Made by a program: the position numbers and the translations under genes. Under the pieces are notes generated by a model. It had not been told where the DNA came from and ran no database searches. It saw only the letters and a program-made list of their open reading frames with translations. Below are positions 14,001 through 29,000 of a stretch of DNA of 64,000 nucleotides, one piece after another. Position 1 is the stretch's first letter, and every line of letters begins with the position of its first letter. The stretch is from assembly GCF_910592395.1 (NCBI RefSeq), contig NC_088309.1, positions 28,956,599 through 29,020,598 of the forward strand, written 5' to 3'. Source of the DNA: Lineus longissimus. Taxonomy: Eukaryota > Nemertea > Pilidiophora > Heteronemertea > Lineidae.

Positions 14001-17000
14001 ACAGACAGGAGTCCTTCGAATGGTCATGACTGTGTAACAGTTGGTGATGTCTATCATGACAGATTTCGTACAGAATGCTGGTCCGCTCGAGTCCGATGTA
14101 TGCAAGATTACTGCATGTGATCACCAATTCAACAAGGATGACCAAGTGAGGCAGAATCAAACTGTTGTCGTCATGTGATGTATGACTTTATATCGGGACA
14201 CTCAACATGTAGATATGATGTTGGGGCTTCTTGTTGACCACATTGGACCGGTTGTGTAAGAGAGGAGACTCCGCATTCTTCTAAGGAAGAAGCCTTCGGT
14301 AGATCTAGTCTACTATTAAGGTGTAGAGATGTTCATGAGCCACAATAGTGATAAGTTGTGAAATCTTGTCCTAGGATGAAAAAGCAGGCTAACTAAGGTA
14401 TAACAAAGTCTTGCCTAATGTACAAAACCAGAGTCGTATGATCTTCAGTACTTTATCATTGAAACTGAATGGAAATGGATGAAAAAGAAGTTGAAGTTTT
14501 GAGAGTGATAAGACTGAACATAGCATATTCTGAGCGCGCTTGCTCTAGGCAGTATGGCTCTGACACCAAAAACCTGTGCCCAGCTGTCCTGTCAATATCT
14601 GTTTAGACAGAAGATGCAGTTCTCTCAATGTACATAGCTGTATATAATAGCCCTGTCATTACGCTTCAAACAATCTAAACTTATTTCAGACAAATGTCTA
14701 GAATTCACAAATCTTGTAGAAATACACTATTCAACCAATTATCCTGATTATTAGTAATTATTTTGCTATTTAAGTTGTTTAGATGTTTAATTTCAATACT
14801 TTGTAGGTTATCATTTATAGATATTGGTTGCTTTTATTGATGCCAGCTCATAATATTCAAACATGTTTATTTTGACACTTAACTCCATTTTCATTCCGTC
14901 GTCGATGGTTAACTTGCAGTAACCTGATTCTGTTTGCAGCCAAGATGTCCACAGAGCTGTTCAATGATGCAGGAGCAGACCATATTTATTTGCTTTAAAT
15001 TTTTGTTACCAATAAATGCTTCAACAATCATTCAATTCTTAATAGAAATTCTGTTTCGTTTCTGTGTATGATAGTTGTCCTTTGGATGTTTAAGATAATC
15101 GCGTATTGTAAGTCTCTATAATTCAATAATCATAGATTTCTCAGAGCATTCCTATTCAAGTTTGCTTTCTCTAAAAAGATGGCTTGCAGAACCACCTTGG
15201 CCACTGGGTGGCAAAACCTGTGACCAGGAATTTGTCCATTGGTGAACATCATCCCTTTAGCCGTCTATGACCAGGTTTGTTGTCCAGTGTGGTGGTGAGG
15301 TTCTGCAGGTCATCTCTATTCCAAGTGAGAACGAAGATGCCTTGTATAAGTTGTAGTTATAACTCTCAGGCTTTGTTTTACTTCACGACTTTTCAAAACA
15401 GACCAATCAAAACTCCTCAACTAAAACAGAATCTTTCTACTTTCACATGACACATCAAACAGTAGATGTTTGACATACTTTACTACTGCTACTCTCCTTT
15501 ATAAATTCATGTTATTCCATTGTGCCATCTTGTATATGAGCTGTAGCAAGTTATTGTTATTGAATTGGGTTCACTCATTGACTTCACACCTGTTGACTCC
15601 ATTGTCAAGTTGAGCTTTGGATGAAAGGATTACTTCCCCAAATGATGTCATATATTCAGTCATTACAAACCTTCTTTGCAATTTGTCAATTAATTGTTGG
15701 TTTGCTGAGGAAAAAACCCAAAGCTCTAATTATGTTGTTACCTGGTTAATTGGACTTCTATAACTGTATGATGATATGTTTTCATTCTTTATTCCTAATC
15801 TTCTTTCTGCTCCTTCTTTCAGCCGGAAAAACAACAACAAATGAAGAATTAGAAGACATGTTAGAATCAGGCAATCCTGCAATATTTACACAAGGGGTAG
15901 GTCTTAGAATCAGGAAATCCCACAATCCCCAAAAGGGAGAGGCATTAGAATCAGGCAATCATGTTATATTCAGGCAATCCCACAATATTCACCCAAGATG
16001 TAGGCGTTAGAATCAGGCCAACCTGCAGTATTTACAAGGGAGGTTCAGATGGTAAGATGGTAGGGAGAGGAGCAGTCTTTAGGCAGCATCCATGCCTACC
16101 TGGGTTCATGTGAAGATAGATTGTAATGGCCTACAAGTGCCATATCGTCTTCAATCATAATGTTCTCCACAATTTCATTTCAGATAATAACAGAAACACA
16201 ACAAGCGAAACAGTCGCTAGCTGATATAGAAGCCCGCCATGCAGATATCATGAAATTAGAAAAGAGTATAAAGGAATTACATGATATGTTTATGGATATG
16301 GCCATGCTGGTTGAAAGTCAGGTAAGAGAAGAAAGCAGCTTGGTGGATTTGTGGATGTCTCAGCAGATTATGTTTACGGTTGAGAACGTTGTTCCAACGA
16401 TACTTTGTAAAGAGACGTCTCTGGATATAAAGAACATGTTCTACTTGGTAATCTTCAGTTAGTTGAGTTTTGACAGCTTCGCTAGAGCTTCTGTCGACAA
16501 GATGGGGGGGGATTGAAGCCTGTCGTTTATAAACTTTCAGTTTGAAGATGTTGATTTCCAGGAAAGCAGTTTATGAATTATAGAAACACACATATGTGAA
16601 GGATGTGCTGGGTGAATGTCAAGTCACAGGTATACCTTGCAGCAAACCTCTCTCTGGCTATGTGTGTTTCCTGTACTTCATAACTAGCTGCAGAAGAGAC
16701 CAAGATCATCATATCTCGTTCAGGTTGGTTAGTGCTGAGAGATGCCCTGATCATGTCTCTGGCAGTTCTCTAACTTAGGAGATTTAGTCAATTGCTTAAC
16801 TCCAAGTATTAGCTCATTCAATAGGACCTAATTCACAGAAATGCCAATATTTCTTGAAGAAAGTGATTGTTGGCCTTGAAAGCCTTTGTCCTACATTGTG
16901 TGGCATAGACTATTCAAGAGATGTTTAGTCTCAAATGTTTTTGTGAATTTGCTGCTTTGCCATGTGTGTGGTTTTGATTCAGAGGTGCTTGTTGATGCAA

Positions 17001-20000
17001 AATCTGTGCAATGAACAGGGTCTGTGCTAAAATGGACCAACAGTCTGTATGGGAAGTGGAAAGGAGGGGATCTGAATGCTTAATCCTTTTGAAATCTGCC
17101 AGCTATTTGCTCTTCTGTATTGTCATAAATGGATAGCAGTTTTAATAAGTGACTTGAGTGCTGGCAGCCCATGCGTATATTGTAGGCTGATCTTTCTTGT
17201 ATAGATTTTGTATTGATTGTTACTAATCCTCTTGTTCCCCAATTAATCTCATTTACATTATTTGTTTATGCCCTTTTAGGGAGAAATGATTGACAGAGTT
17301 GAATACAATGTTGAACAGTCAGTAAATTACGTTGAAACTGCCGTTGCGGATACCAAGAAAGCAGTCAAGTACCAAAGTAGCGCACGAAGGGTAGGATAAT
17401 TGTCTTATTATATTATGACTTTCTTCATTTATTCTCATTTGCACATTATTTGTTTATGCCCTTTTAGGGAGAAATGATTGACAGAATTGAATACAATGTT
17501 GAACAGTCTGTAGATTACATAGAAACTGCTAAAATGGATACCAAGAAAGCAGTCAAGTACCAAAGTAAAGCTCGAAGGGTAGGTAATTTGTTCCATTGTC
17601 TGCTAGTAGAGATGGTACCCCTCTCCCTGCACTCTCCACCTGTTGAATATGACCATCCTGTTAGATCAGTGGGGGGTGTACCTCGGAGTTACCAAAACAA
17701 AACTGAACAACCAAAAAACTAAAGCAAATGAGACAAATAAATAAGAAATCAAGTCATTCTCCCGTTTTGATATTTTATGTCATAGATATCAGAGATTTTA
17801 TTTTATTCTTAATTGTTGAATTTCCGCCTGGAAATCCCAAACAGTTGTTTCTTTTTTTGTGAACATTTTAGCTATTGTAAAACTTTTAGATTTTCACTTG
17901 TCAAGCAGTCTAGTCCTCTCTCCACCCCCAGAGTTATTTTCTTTAGGAAATCACAAAAAACATACATCAGCAGAAATAAGTTCTGCAGAGTGAACCAAAC
18001 ATGAAGCCATCTAGCTGATGATATTCCAGCCTACAATATGGCGTGGCCATTTCAAAATGGAGTTAAAACATCACAGTAGAAAGGAAGGCGTTCTAGTTAT
18101 AACCTGAGGGTGGAAAGACTTTGCACATCTTAGATGAAACAGTCCTAAATGGCACATCATTTTTTTCTTTCCAAAATTCCTCAACTGATCTAGCGGTCTA
18201 CCATGTGTCCTTCCCCCATCCCTTCACTTGATGATGCTAGGCGCACAGTGGGTTATTGGGACAATTGGTGCATGTTCGCCTGTTGTGCTACTGCAACCCA
18301 TCACTGGAGCTAGGCTACCTACACTTGGTGTTGGTCATGTTGGCAAATGTGTCTGTTGTCAACTCGTGGTGGTGTGTTCTCCTTAACACAATCTACTCTT
18401 CACTCACAACCATGTTTTGCATTACTGTCATTATCAAACAGGCAAAAGAAAACTCCTTTTAAATATGTCCAGACTAAACTTAGACATCATCGATGCTTTT
18501 TTGTCGAAGGACAAATGGTCACCTTGAAGATTGGCTGCTTCAATGAAACATCGACAGTATGACTGGGGATCTGGTGCGACTTTGTTTCCTTTCAAAATAT
18601 AAGCTTGGTAAAGTGTGATAAACATGGTTTTGAATGAAGTGTTTGAACGATAAAAGAGGCTGGGTCACTTGGGATATGAGGGTGACAGGGTGAACGCACT
18701 CAATGGGAACTCTCTCCATTGGTACAGATAACGTAACATTATCAGAGAGGTCTCATCATTAGGATATGGTCAATATAAAACAGTGATGGAACTTCATCAA
18801 ACCAGAGATGATCTGATGCTTGTGAGTCCAACTGCTCGTTCCTAAGTATCTGAGAACATGCGGGAAGCAAGGGCTCCCCCTGAGTACATGAGCTCTCTCT
18901 TCACGTTACTCATAGCTGCCTTTGATTACCTTTGATCCTACAATGCACTTATAATGCCCATGCAGTTGTATGTAAGTTTGGTGCCACATGGCCACTAACG
19001 CTTCATCAGTGTACCTTTTGGATTAAAATTGTCCCAGCCTCTTTCAGTTTACTCTCCTAACCATAGTCAACTCGATTTGACACTATGACGTGTGTCGAAT
19101 CTGGTTCAAGTTGCAAGTTCAGTTCAGTGTGCTCCTGAAAAATGTAAGTCTTATCACAACATGGAGGTGTTGACAGCTCAACTGTGGAAACCTACTGCAG
19201 GAATCAAAATGGGGCTCATGCATGGGGACCTCATTAATAAGGACCTCTTACATGAGGTACTCAACCTTGAGCATGTTTCCCTTTGAGCAGTGTATATGTC
19301 TGTTGTGGTGTGACAAGCATTCAATACCAACAGATCTAACCAGATCTTACCAGGGGTAACCAACCTAACCTTACTGTAACCAATCTAACCAGGGACATTA
19401 CATACATCGGGTTTGACCTTCAGTCTCTTAACCAAGTCTACCAGGCTCAAGATTTAGAGTAGCTTTGCTTTCCATTGCACGATGGACTTGATCCTCGCAT
19501 GATTCTGCTGTTTTACTCAAGGGATGGTAGTTCTCTTCATTCTTTGAAGGTTTCTGGTTGCAAACTTTATGTATAGACATGGGATAGGTTTAACTTGGTC
19601 ACTTTGTCTGAGATGATGAGCTGGTTGACCTTGCCGAGGTGATGAGTAGATGACCAGTGTTTGTCTCACATGGTCACCGAGTACTTGGATGAGCTTGTTT
19701 CAAACATCTTGGGCCATGAACTGTTTATACGGTTATCAGATAATCTGTCTGCCTCTTGGGCAACTTCTGCAAACAAATCATCAGTGATCAGTCGAGCTTC
19801 AAATCAATTTGGTGAGTGATCAATAGTCATGTCAACCTTTCAACTATCATATCATCATCGTATCATTTGATGGATGGAGACGATCAGCCAATAATCAGTG
19901 GCTTCGCTGCATGTCTCCAGGGTGACATATAGGTGGAGCTGATAAGGTAGTCTGTAAAAGGTCATCATGCCATTCTTTGAGCTTTCCAGATTGGCTGTGA

Positions 20001-23000
20001 AGTAATTACATGACTAAGCTTTGACATACATGAAGTTGTATTGTCTCTAATATGTTGAACTAGTGGGAACAATGTCACCTGGTGTGATGTCATCAATCAT
20101 TGCACTTATAATGTAAATAGGATAAAATTGGAGTAGCGATGACATTCAGTGTTAATGCACCTGTTGTAGAGTTCAATGAGCTAGTTCATTCAGGTTCAGC
20201 CATGTTGGATGGCAGAACAATGATTTGTCATGCCTGACTTAACTGAATCAAATGCTGTCATGGTCATTTGGGCTCGCTGTCTTTTGTCTGTCCTCTTACA
20301 TAACAGACATCACATGAAAGCAGGTGGTGTGAATGCAGTGCATGTTGGCTGATTTTGGGATGACTGTTTTTGATTCACTTTCTCTTGGCATGGTGATGGT
20401 TAGAGGGAATTCTGTAGCATTTTAGTCCAAAGTGGTCAATACAAACATGACTAACAGATCTTTGCTCAACTTCTTTTGTTCTATCTATTCATTTGTTGTT
20501 GGCAATATTGGTTCCATACTTTTTGTAAAGAGGTCGCTGAGATTGCCACAAGGTTGCAAATGATGTGCAAAGGTGGTCACCGCTGTCATCCTCTATACAT
20601 TCAAAACGGAATCTATTTTGCCTACAGCTGTTAGCAACATGTTGAGCAGACGCCAGCTAACACCTGTATTCACTGACACAATAATCAGTTTACCAGTTCA
20701 GTTTGCCCTACTACTAGTCCCAGTCCCAGCTCACTCTGTTCAGTTTATCTGAGACAGGCTAACCAGTCCTCACTCATAACAGTATTACTAACAGTCGTCT
20801 TGCTTGTATACCTGCCTGCAGGGTACCACATGCCATGTCTTTTCACACAATATTTTAAAAAGAACTTTGATAGCTTGACCAGGCCTTTCACAATGCTGGC
20901 CGTAGGCAACTAAATTTGTGGTAATGAACAGTAGCGAGGATGAATAAATTGTGACATGTAGACTGGAAAAGATATTTGTAAGTTAGAACAGCTCGACTTG
21001 AAATCTTGGTTGACTTGACCAGCAGCTTGAGCTATATATAGTCTGTATAAAAAGGGTTACCCCTCATTTGTATTTTGTTCCTTTCATTCCTTTGCAGAAG
21101 AAGATGTTGATCATCATCTGTTGCGTTGTGCTAGCTTGTGTCCTAGCTCTCATCATTGGCTTGTCTGTAGGACTCTCATAGCCAATCACACAGCTGCTTC
21201 CTTTCCTTCCTGCAGCATGAATCATGTACAGACTCTTATCTTGGGGCTGATTGGCTGCATCAAAAACCTGGAAATCACTGAGTTCCTAATCGCATGTTGG
21301 CAAACCAGCAGCTTTTGCCTGAGATATCATTTGGTGCAAAAGTAACTTATGGCTTCTCATGACCTTGACCTCAGTTCAAATTATATGATATGTATCCAAG
21401 TCATATGGATGGGAACCAATCTTGAAGACATAGAAATAATGATAGACACTATGAATAAAGTAAGATACTTGTGTGATCAAAATAGTGGCCTTTGAAAATG
21501 GTTCCTTTCATGATTTATTTGTTTTTGTTAACTTGATAAAGTATTGTTCGATACTTCTCTGTAGCGGTTATGTACAATGCTAAGTTAAGCTAGACTTGCC
21601 AATGGAAGCAGCATCCATGACATTGACAGCAAAGATGTGAAGAAGGTGGAAAGAGCTTTCAGCTAGAATGTTCAAAAGACTGTCCTCATCTTTTGCTGTG
21701 ATCGGTACTCTGAAGATGTTTGATGAGGGTGGTGGCTTTCAGTAAAAAGAAAGATGTTGTATTGATGTTTTCTACTAAAACAAAGGGGCATTTTGGTTAC
21801 TACTGAAGTGAACAATAGGTGGCAATAATGTAAATAAATCTGTGTGAATAGTTGAACTATGTAAATAAAGCCTCTGTGCATGTGATAGACTTTGGCACTA
21901 AGTGCATTGAGATCATCCTGATTCTTTCTTCTCCTTTACTCCAATCTGTGTCAATCTATTCATATGCTCTCGGCCTGTAATATTCTCCTCCAACTCTTTG
22001 TTTGGATAAAACCTCTCATCTGGGACCATACTCCTAAGATTCCATTGATTAAGCACCAATCCAAGTTGGAAACCTACATTCCTCTCCTGTGGGACCATTC
22101 TCATGTTGGATCAAATGTGAGCAAATGTTACTTCAACATGTATAAGATGGCATAGCCATGTGGGTATTCCTTTGATTGGAACCACTCCTTTCTTTTCATC
22201 ATCTGTGAGTGTGACCAACAAGCTTTATCAATGCATGCAATACTATTGAAGTGAAATTGACCAGACCTAAACCCACTAACCATGCAGCTGTGCTGATGTT
22301 TACCTCCATTGTTTGTTAATCCTTTTCTTCCTCCAATTGGTGCACTAGTATTGTACAGGTGAGTGCTGTCCTTGATAGGAAAGGATCAGTAACTGGTCAC
22401 ACTTGATAACACAAGCCGTCTGCTCATTTGTCTCTTCACTATATGGTCAGTTGGTTTGGGCTGTGAGGGAGTCTATGCTCGCCTGCCATTTCCTTTCTCT
22501 CTGAGCATTGTCCCTCTGCTCTGTCACCCTCTATCCAGATATTCCAAGCTTTATCAATGAATGCAATGCCCCAAGACCTTTGCTCTATCTCTGTCTATCC
22601 AAGCATATTCCAAGCTTTGTTAAAGCATCCCAGGTTCTTTGCTCCATCTACTCTGTCATAAAGTCACATTCAGATCTCATGATTACATCAGCAGATTGGA
22701 TGATGACTTTTCGTTAAAGTCTGTTTCGTTTCTATTTCATTTCAGAAAAAGATGATGATCATAGCATGTGTGGTGATAGCACTAATCATTCTCATCCTAA
22801 TCATAGCGATACCCATTGCTATAGAACAGAGTAAATAACTCCTTGTATACATAGGCCTACTTTGGTGGTCCTTGTAACTCTTCTGTCTTCCTTTCTAACT
22901 ATTCAATCTCTCAACCCTTGGGCCCAGTAGTTTATGGACCAGAGACAACTAGCTCTGCCTTCACATGTGTGTGGTCAAGGTGCAGCCAATCGGGGTCATA

Positions 23001-26000
23001 CAGTGACATTATCTGGGTATCGTGCTGACATCATGGTCGATGTCACCGCACCTTACCCGCTGATGCACCAACAACAGAATAGACCACCACGTGACTCCTG
23101 AATGGCATCTGCTTGGCTTTGATACTTAATGTGCTGATTGGTTGAGAAGTCTTGCCGATTCTGGCTCGCGCTGCCATTGACTTGTTTGAGCCAGTCAGTA
23201 CATTCTGTATTGGTTGCATAGGTGGACAGGGCCAGTGTTTCATAAGGCCTAGGGACGGGTCCAAATGTGTCTTCCAGTAATCCATGAATGGTGCTGATTG
23301 GAATATGAGATTAAGTTGGATTGAACAAGCAATGTTTGTCCTTTGAGAAGTTCAGTCGATCGTTATTGCGGACATATTTCTTGTTTTCCTCTCTCGGACG
23401 AGGAAATGAGCAAGGTCAAGTTTTGTATGAAATGTGTATAAAGCTGTGTATATTTTGATAGTGGCGGGGTAAACGAATTTTAGAGCACTTTATAGTGAAT
23501 GTCTGCATCAGTGATGCAATTTAATGAATTTCTTATTGTCTGACCTAAGAAAGGGAATGGGTTAAAGTAGTGATTTCATTATATTGGGCGAATGTGTTTA
23601 TAGCTGCCACCTTTAGTCCACTGATGTTTAAACTGGTCACCATTATTTAAGCTATATACTGTTATAGTCTGCCTCTGTAAATAAATGGGCATATAAATAG
23701 GTTGTAAGGTTAGGATATTTGAATGTGACTTGGTGAGTCTACAGAGAGCAGTAAGCCAATCATCATCAAAACCTGTAATCTCTCAGCAAGCTTATCCCAA
23801 GGAGACAAGAGCTTGGAGTTTGTAAGCGGAGATTGAATTCCAATACGCGTGGCTCCCCCTAGTGAGATGATTGTAATGAATGCGGCCATCATATATCTAG
23901 TCACCTGTATTTAGTTACCTTATGATTAGAAACAAGATTATTTGTTTGTCTATCTGCTGTGCAATGTTTCTTGGCTGGCTTGTTCAAGATCGAGATTACA
24001 CTCCTTTAGTTTTAACCTTTTATTATCATAAAGTCAGTAGGACTGAAGCTTACAGACATCCAGTTTAGTTGCTTGTACTTGAAGGTTGAATCTGTTTCAC
24101 CTAGTCCACATAGCTGCCTCAGACAAGACTGTGATGTTGAGAAAGAGACATGAACAACATCAGTCCTGAGGCTTCCATTGTGGACAAGAGTGAGACAAGT
24201 CATAGGAAACCGACTGAGTGAATTTCATTGCTTTGAACTGGCAAGCAGGCATGAGTTCTCTGGAATCAAAGCCGGTGCAGCCAGTTCTTCAGTTTTGTAC
24301 ATAGAGCTATATTTGTAAGTTTTATTTAGAACTATTATGTTAATGCATAGAGAATCATTTGTAAGAATGCTTACAATATGTTTCAGTCATTGGTCATTGC
24401 AATGACTATAGTTGATATTTATTTCTTGTTAGTTGGGGATTATTTTATGGATGAGTTCAATTTGGTGACATTGTTGATGATGAAAAAGCCAGAAAGCTGA
24501 AGAATCTTGTTCCAGTATGTTAAAGGTTGAAAGGTTTCACTGATTGTAGTATTCATAGAGATCAAAATCATCCATTTGATGCCTATTTCATCGTTTTGAA
24601 ACCTTATTGGATCTGATGTCTGATATGTGGATCTCAACCCCCACTCCTGAGAACAAGAACAATACCGTGTCTGCCGGTCGATCGAGACTGTTGAAATCCA
24701 TTGGTTATCTCGGTGTTGTGGAGGGATGAGTTGTTATTTCTTTTGTGACTAAATAAAGGGTTGGTGTTGAAGCAAGCGTCCTGTTTGCCAATTCGTGTAT
24801 GGTCACTTCGGTGATATTTTGTTGCCGAACCTGTTACGCATGTCTTTCATTGACAAGGCAGCATATGTAGTTTATGGTTACCTCAGAAATAGCCCCATGT
24901 CTAACTGTAGGGTTAATGCCCTTTTTGATTGCCTGCATATTTCTCAAATGATGTATATCAGTTCACCAGATTAGGCGAAGGTCACATGTTGTAGTTGTGT
25001 GAGGTTGCTAAAGATTCACCGCCTAGCCCTTCCAACTGGCCTTTTGGGTATATGTACACCAAAGTGCTTCATCTTGAACTTGTGGGGCAGTAAACCTGAG
25101 TGTGATTGCTCGTGGTGCCTGGGGACTTCTGGTGGCAGACTCATCTCATATTCGTGTTGGAAGATGGTTGTGTGAATCTTTTGCAGCCAGACAGTTGAGG
25201 TACGTCAAGTTGTCTTTCTTTTCATCCTCTGCCCTGAACTTCCTGACTCCAAATCCAAACAGTTTCTAGTCATCTTTTATGTAAAGAAATAACATTTTCC
25301 CCAAAAGTTGCAAAAAGTTATAAAAACATGCCTCGAGCTGCACTGGAACTCCATTGATGCATCACTGTCAGAATGCTAAAGGATAATCTGGTTATCTCTG
25401 ATGACATGGCATTCTTGTGTTGCCATGCTCAACATCCAGCGTGACAAACTGAGTTGTGAAATTTCGGGCAGAGGAGCTGTAAAGCACTTTGTGAACATGA
25501 AACTGATTGTCCAACATGATTTGACCAGACGATTGAGTCCGGTTCATTGTGATCACAGACTTGGACACAAGTGTCATGTCAAAGTGACATTATAGCATCT
25601 GTTCCTTCCAAACAGCACCTTTCAATATTTTCAAAGAAACACCATCTTTCATTTTCTTAGTCATGTTCCATTGATTGGAAGGAAATATTTTTTGTACAAA
25701 TCTTTGCAAGATATTTCTGTTAGAAATTGTAAAATTGTATAGGAATATTAAATGAACATATTTTTAATTTTCATTGTTGTTGTTGTTGTGGTTTTGTATT
25801 GGTGTTGTGTTTGACGTTTTCTGTTCCTGACTGATTGTTGTGTGCACCTCGGTATATCTCAATGGTACGTTTTGTCAGGTTCTGGCCAGTTTGAACCGCA
25901 TCTAGATATATCTCTTTTGTCTTGGTCATTCAATAGTTTCAAGAGATAATTTCCATCAAAGTTACTGCAAACTCACTCAGGATCTGTCACGACTTGAAGT

Positions 26001-29000
26001 GGCAGGAGTGATGCTGCCATATAGAGTAGTGACTGCTCCTGATGGATTCCACAGTAGTGTTGACCACTCACTAACGGCCAGATCTATTAAACAAATTGGG
26101 AATAAGCAAATTCTGATGAGAATCACCTCCATGGCCAGAACCAACTGAACGTTACCTTCCTTACTGTTGCGTGGATTTTCCAATATGCTGGAGTTCTTAC
26201 TTAGAGGTAAGCGGATACCTTGTTTCTTTTACTCTTTTCGTCGGATCAAGCGGACCATGACATGGAATCGGGTATAAAAAGGATCTCTCGCCCCCTGAAC
26301 CACCTGTAGGGACGATCTTTGTCTTTAAGAGAACACTTATGACAAGGTTTCTCCAAGTACCATAGACGTTTCTCAACCTATACCTGGCTAACACCCAAAA
26401 AGGGTGGGTCTGAGGTGTTTTTGAGGAATATCACCGAACTGAGAGTCCCCATCCATGGAAAAGTTGAAATCATGCCCAGCTGGTGTGATAGTTTCAATAG
26501 TTCCATGCGATGTATGCCAGACACTGGCTCCCTTGAGGACCAAGCAATGCCACAAACTAAGGTTCAAGGCGGTACTAGCACAACCATGATGCTGTCTTCA
26601 TCGAAGAATGGTTGAACCGTGGACAAGAACAAGCCCCTAGTTGAACTTGAGCATAGGAAGACCCCTGCCTATGTGTGGTGCTTTGTTGTGCATTCTTGAT
26701 GGTTCCCCCATGGCACATGTGTTGTATCAAACTGTCGCCTATCAAAATATCTGTTGTCTTCCACCCGTAAACCTTTGCTTTCTCTACATACAAAAGTCCT
26801 CTGGGATGTCTTGTTTCAAATTGGCTTCTTTTAGTTTCTATTGGAAGGTGATAAAAATTCATGTAAACCAACAGAAGTGTCTGTTAACTTCTATCCCTGC
26901 ACAAATATTGATGGGAACAGTGGTCTGTTGTGTTATTTAGGCTGAGAGGGAGAGTAAATTTGAAATGGTGAGGGAGACGACAGTGTTTTGGAAGTGAATC
27001 AGTTTGATATGCTTGAATCCCTGATGAGGAATATTCCTCTACTGAAACCCGGGGCCTTTCTCTACCATGGTGGTTGGACTGAACATGCTCCCCAGGAGTC
27101 TTCACCATGGTGGTTGGAGTGGGCGTGCCCCGCAGGCTAGGGGTCACTACCATGGTGGTTGGGACTGGGCGTGGACCTCCTGCTAGGGGTCTCTACCATG
27201 GTGGTTGGACTGGGCATGCCCCTCATGGAGTGTTTAAGCTTTGGATGAATCATGCGACGAACTGGTCCACTCGTGCAGACGAGTGACCAGTTGGAAAGAG
27301 ATGAACAGGTTGGCTGACTGTTGAAGTACATGTACTTGGCTATCATTCAGAACTACTGGATGTGAAGTGCTCAATGAAACGCCCAAGACTTCTTCATGAT
27401 ATTGGGGGCACAACAGAAGGCCCATTTGCTCAAATACCCCCTTGCACTTATCAGAATGGAACATAGGTCCACTTGAAGGTAGCCTTGTCATCAACTCTAT
27501 GGTTCAGGGTAAGTTATGAGGACCTCCTTCAGGTTGCCAGACCTGAAGACCAAGGAGGAGGCCTCGTGTGAAGTTCGACTATTCATCAGCACACAGCTTC
27601 ATGTCGGTGTTGGGGCTGATCATAGAGTATGTACACAGTTTCATTGTTCCCCTTGCCCTCTATGATCATTGTGTGGTTGTAATCAACCCCATGTTATGTA
27701 CGTCCTACCTGTCTGACGCCCTCTCCTTCTTGTGTGCATACTCCATGGACGGTCCCTTGCCAGCGTTGCAACAGCACTCTCATTCAATTGATGACCATTT
27801 TCAGCCCTGATTTTATGTTTGATTATGAAATGTTCTTTGCCTTCATCAGCATTGAGTGATTACAGCTCACTGAGTAATGGGAAGATGTACATGAACATAA
27901 GCTGTATGTGTCAAATCAAGTCGTGCTGAATGAAACACCTGTTGTGTAGTATTTATCGGGAGGTGGTCTGGGAAACGAGGCAAACATTCTGTTGAAGTAG
28001 AAGCAGCAGCCTTGTTTTCTCAGTACTCACCAACATTGTGTGTTTTATCATTCAGGTGGATTCTGGTTGATGTTGAATCCAGCTGCTATCCACTCCAGCA
28101 AGAGCTCCCAGAGCAAGTCATTGTGACATCTCCCCATGTCGTCAGGGTTGGGATGTGATCATGGAGGTGACAGTGACTAGATTCAATATGACATTGGAAG
28201 TAATGGCTGAACAGACCACCTGCTAACTCATTATTCATGCACTTAACCTAACATCTCTTGCAGAAGAAGATCGCGATCATCATCTGTCTGATCATCCTGG
28301 TAGTGGTGATCGTCGGCTCCGTGGCTGGCTCTCTCAGTTAGATGCAGACATCAACTAAAACCTTCCCTATTTTCAAAGTAGGACATTCATTATAAGTGTA
28401 GCATGATTGACAATCATTTGTTTCTTTAGGTTCCAAGATAGTAGTTTGCAGTAAGCGCGGTGTCATATGTTCTTATCTTTCTTGTATGGACAACCCATTC
28501 ACTCCTTGATGTTGCAGAGAGGTCTGCTAAAGCTCCCCAACTATAACATGTGTGGGAGAACTCTTGGCAACAGACTGAATGGACTGTCTTGTCTTTCTTT
28601 AGGGGACCATTGATTTCTTCCTCAGTGTTTCAGAGGCGGTGGTATACTAGGCCACTTGTAAACTCATATTATTACTCTATGGTTTATTTTCTGACTGATC
28701 ACCCTGGATCACCAATGGCTGAGCAAGCTTGCACTATTCATGTAACATAGAGACCCTCAATGATCAACCAAGAAGTTGACGTTCAGCTCAGTCGGCCGAT
28801 AACCTTCTGGATATGTTTGTTTTCAATAGAGAGAGGTCAAGGAAGCAGCAGCCTTGCTCATTCAGGATGGTCAGCGTGATTGGATACATAACAATACTGT
28901 GTTGGTAAAGGATGTCTCGGAAAAGGTCACCCAAAATGTTTTACAAACTACAAATCATTCTCCCTGAACCTGCACGGTTTATTGCTGAGTGGTTTATCGT

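Larger units (their letters stand above)
22839..28263. other. Region between terminal exons G2 and G3, mostly unique
   Basis: May include the 3' UTR of G2 up to about 24780. A short tandem repeat lies at 27060-27235 (next entry). No further anchor exon with a Lys-Lys start was found. Several open frames of 60-99 codons (26575-27494) have no recognised similarity. Confidence 0.45.

Noticed and set aside
24388-24460. A possible seventh syntaxin anchor exon after TTTCAG
   Set aside because: The frame after the acceptor is hydrophobic ([17 protein letters not shown]) but lacks the basic Lys-Lys start, has an Asp inside the span and no early stop; it probably is chance.
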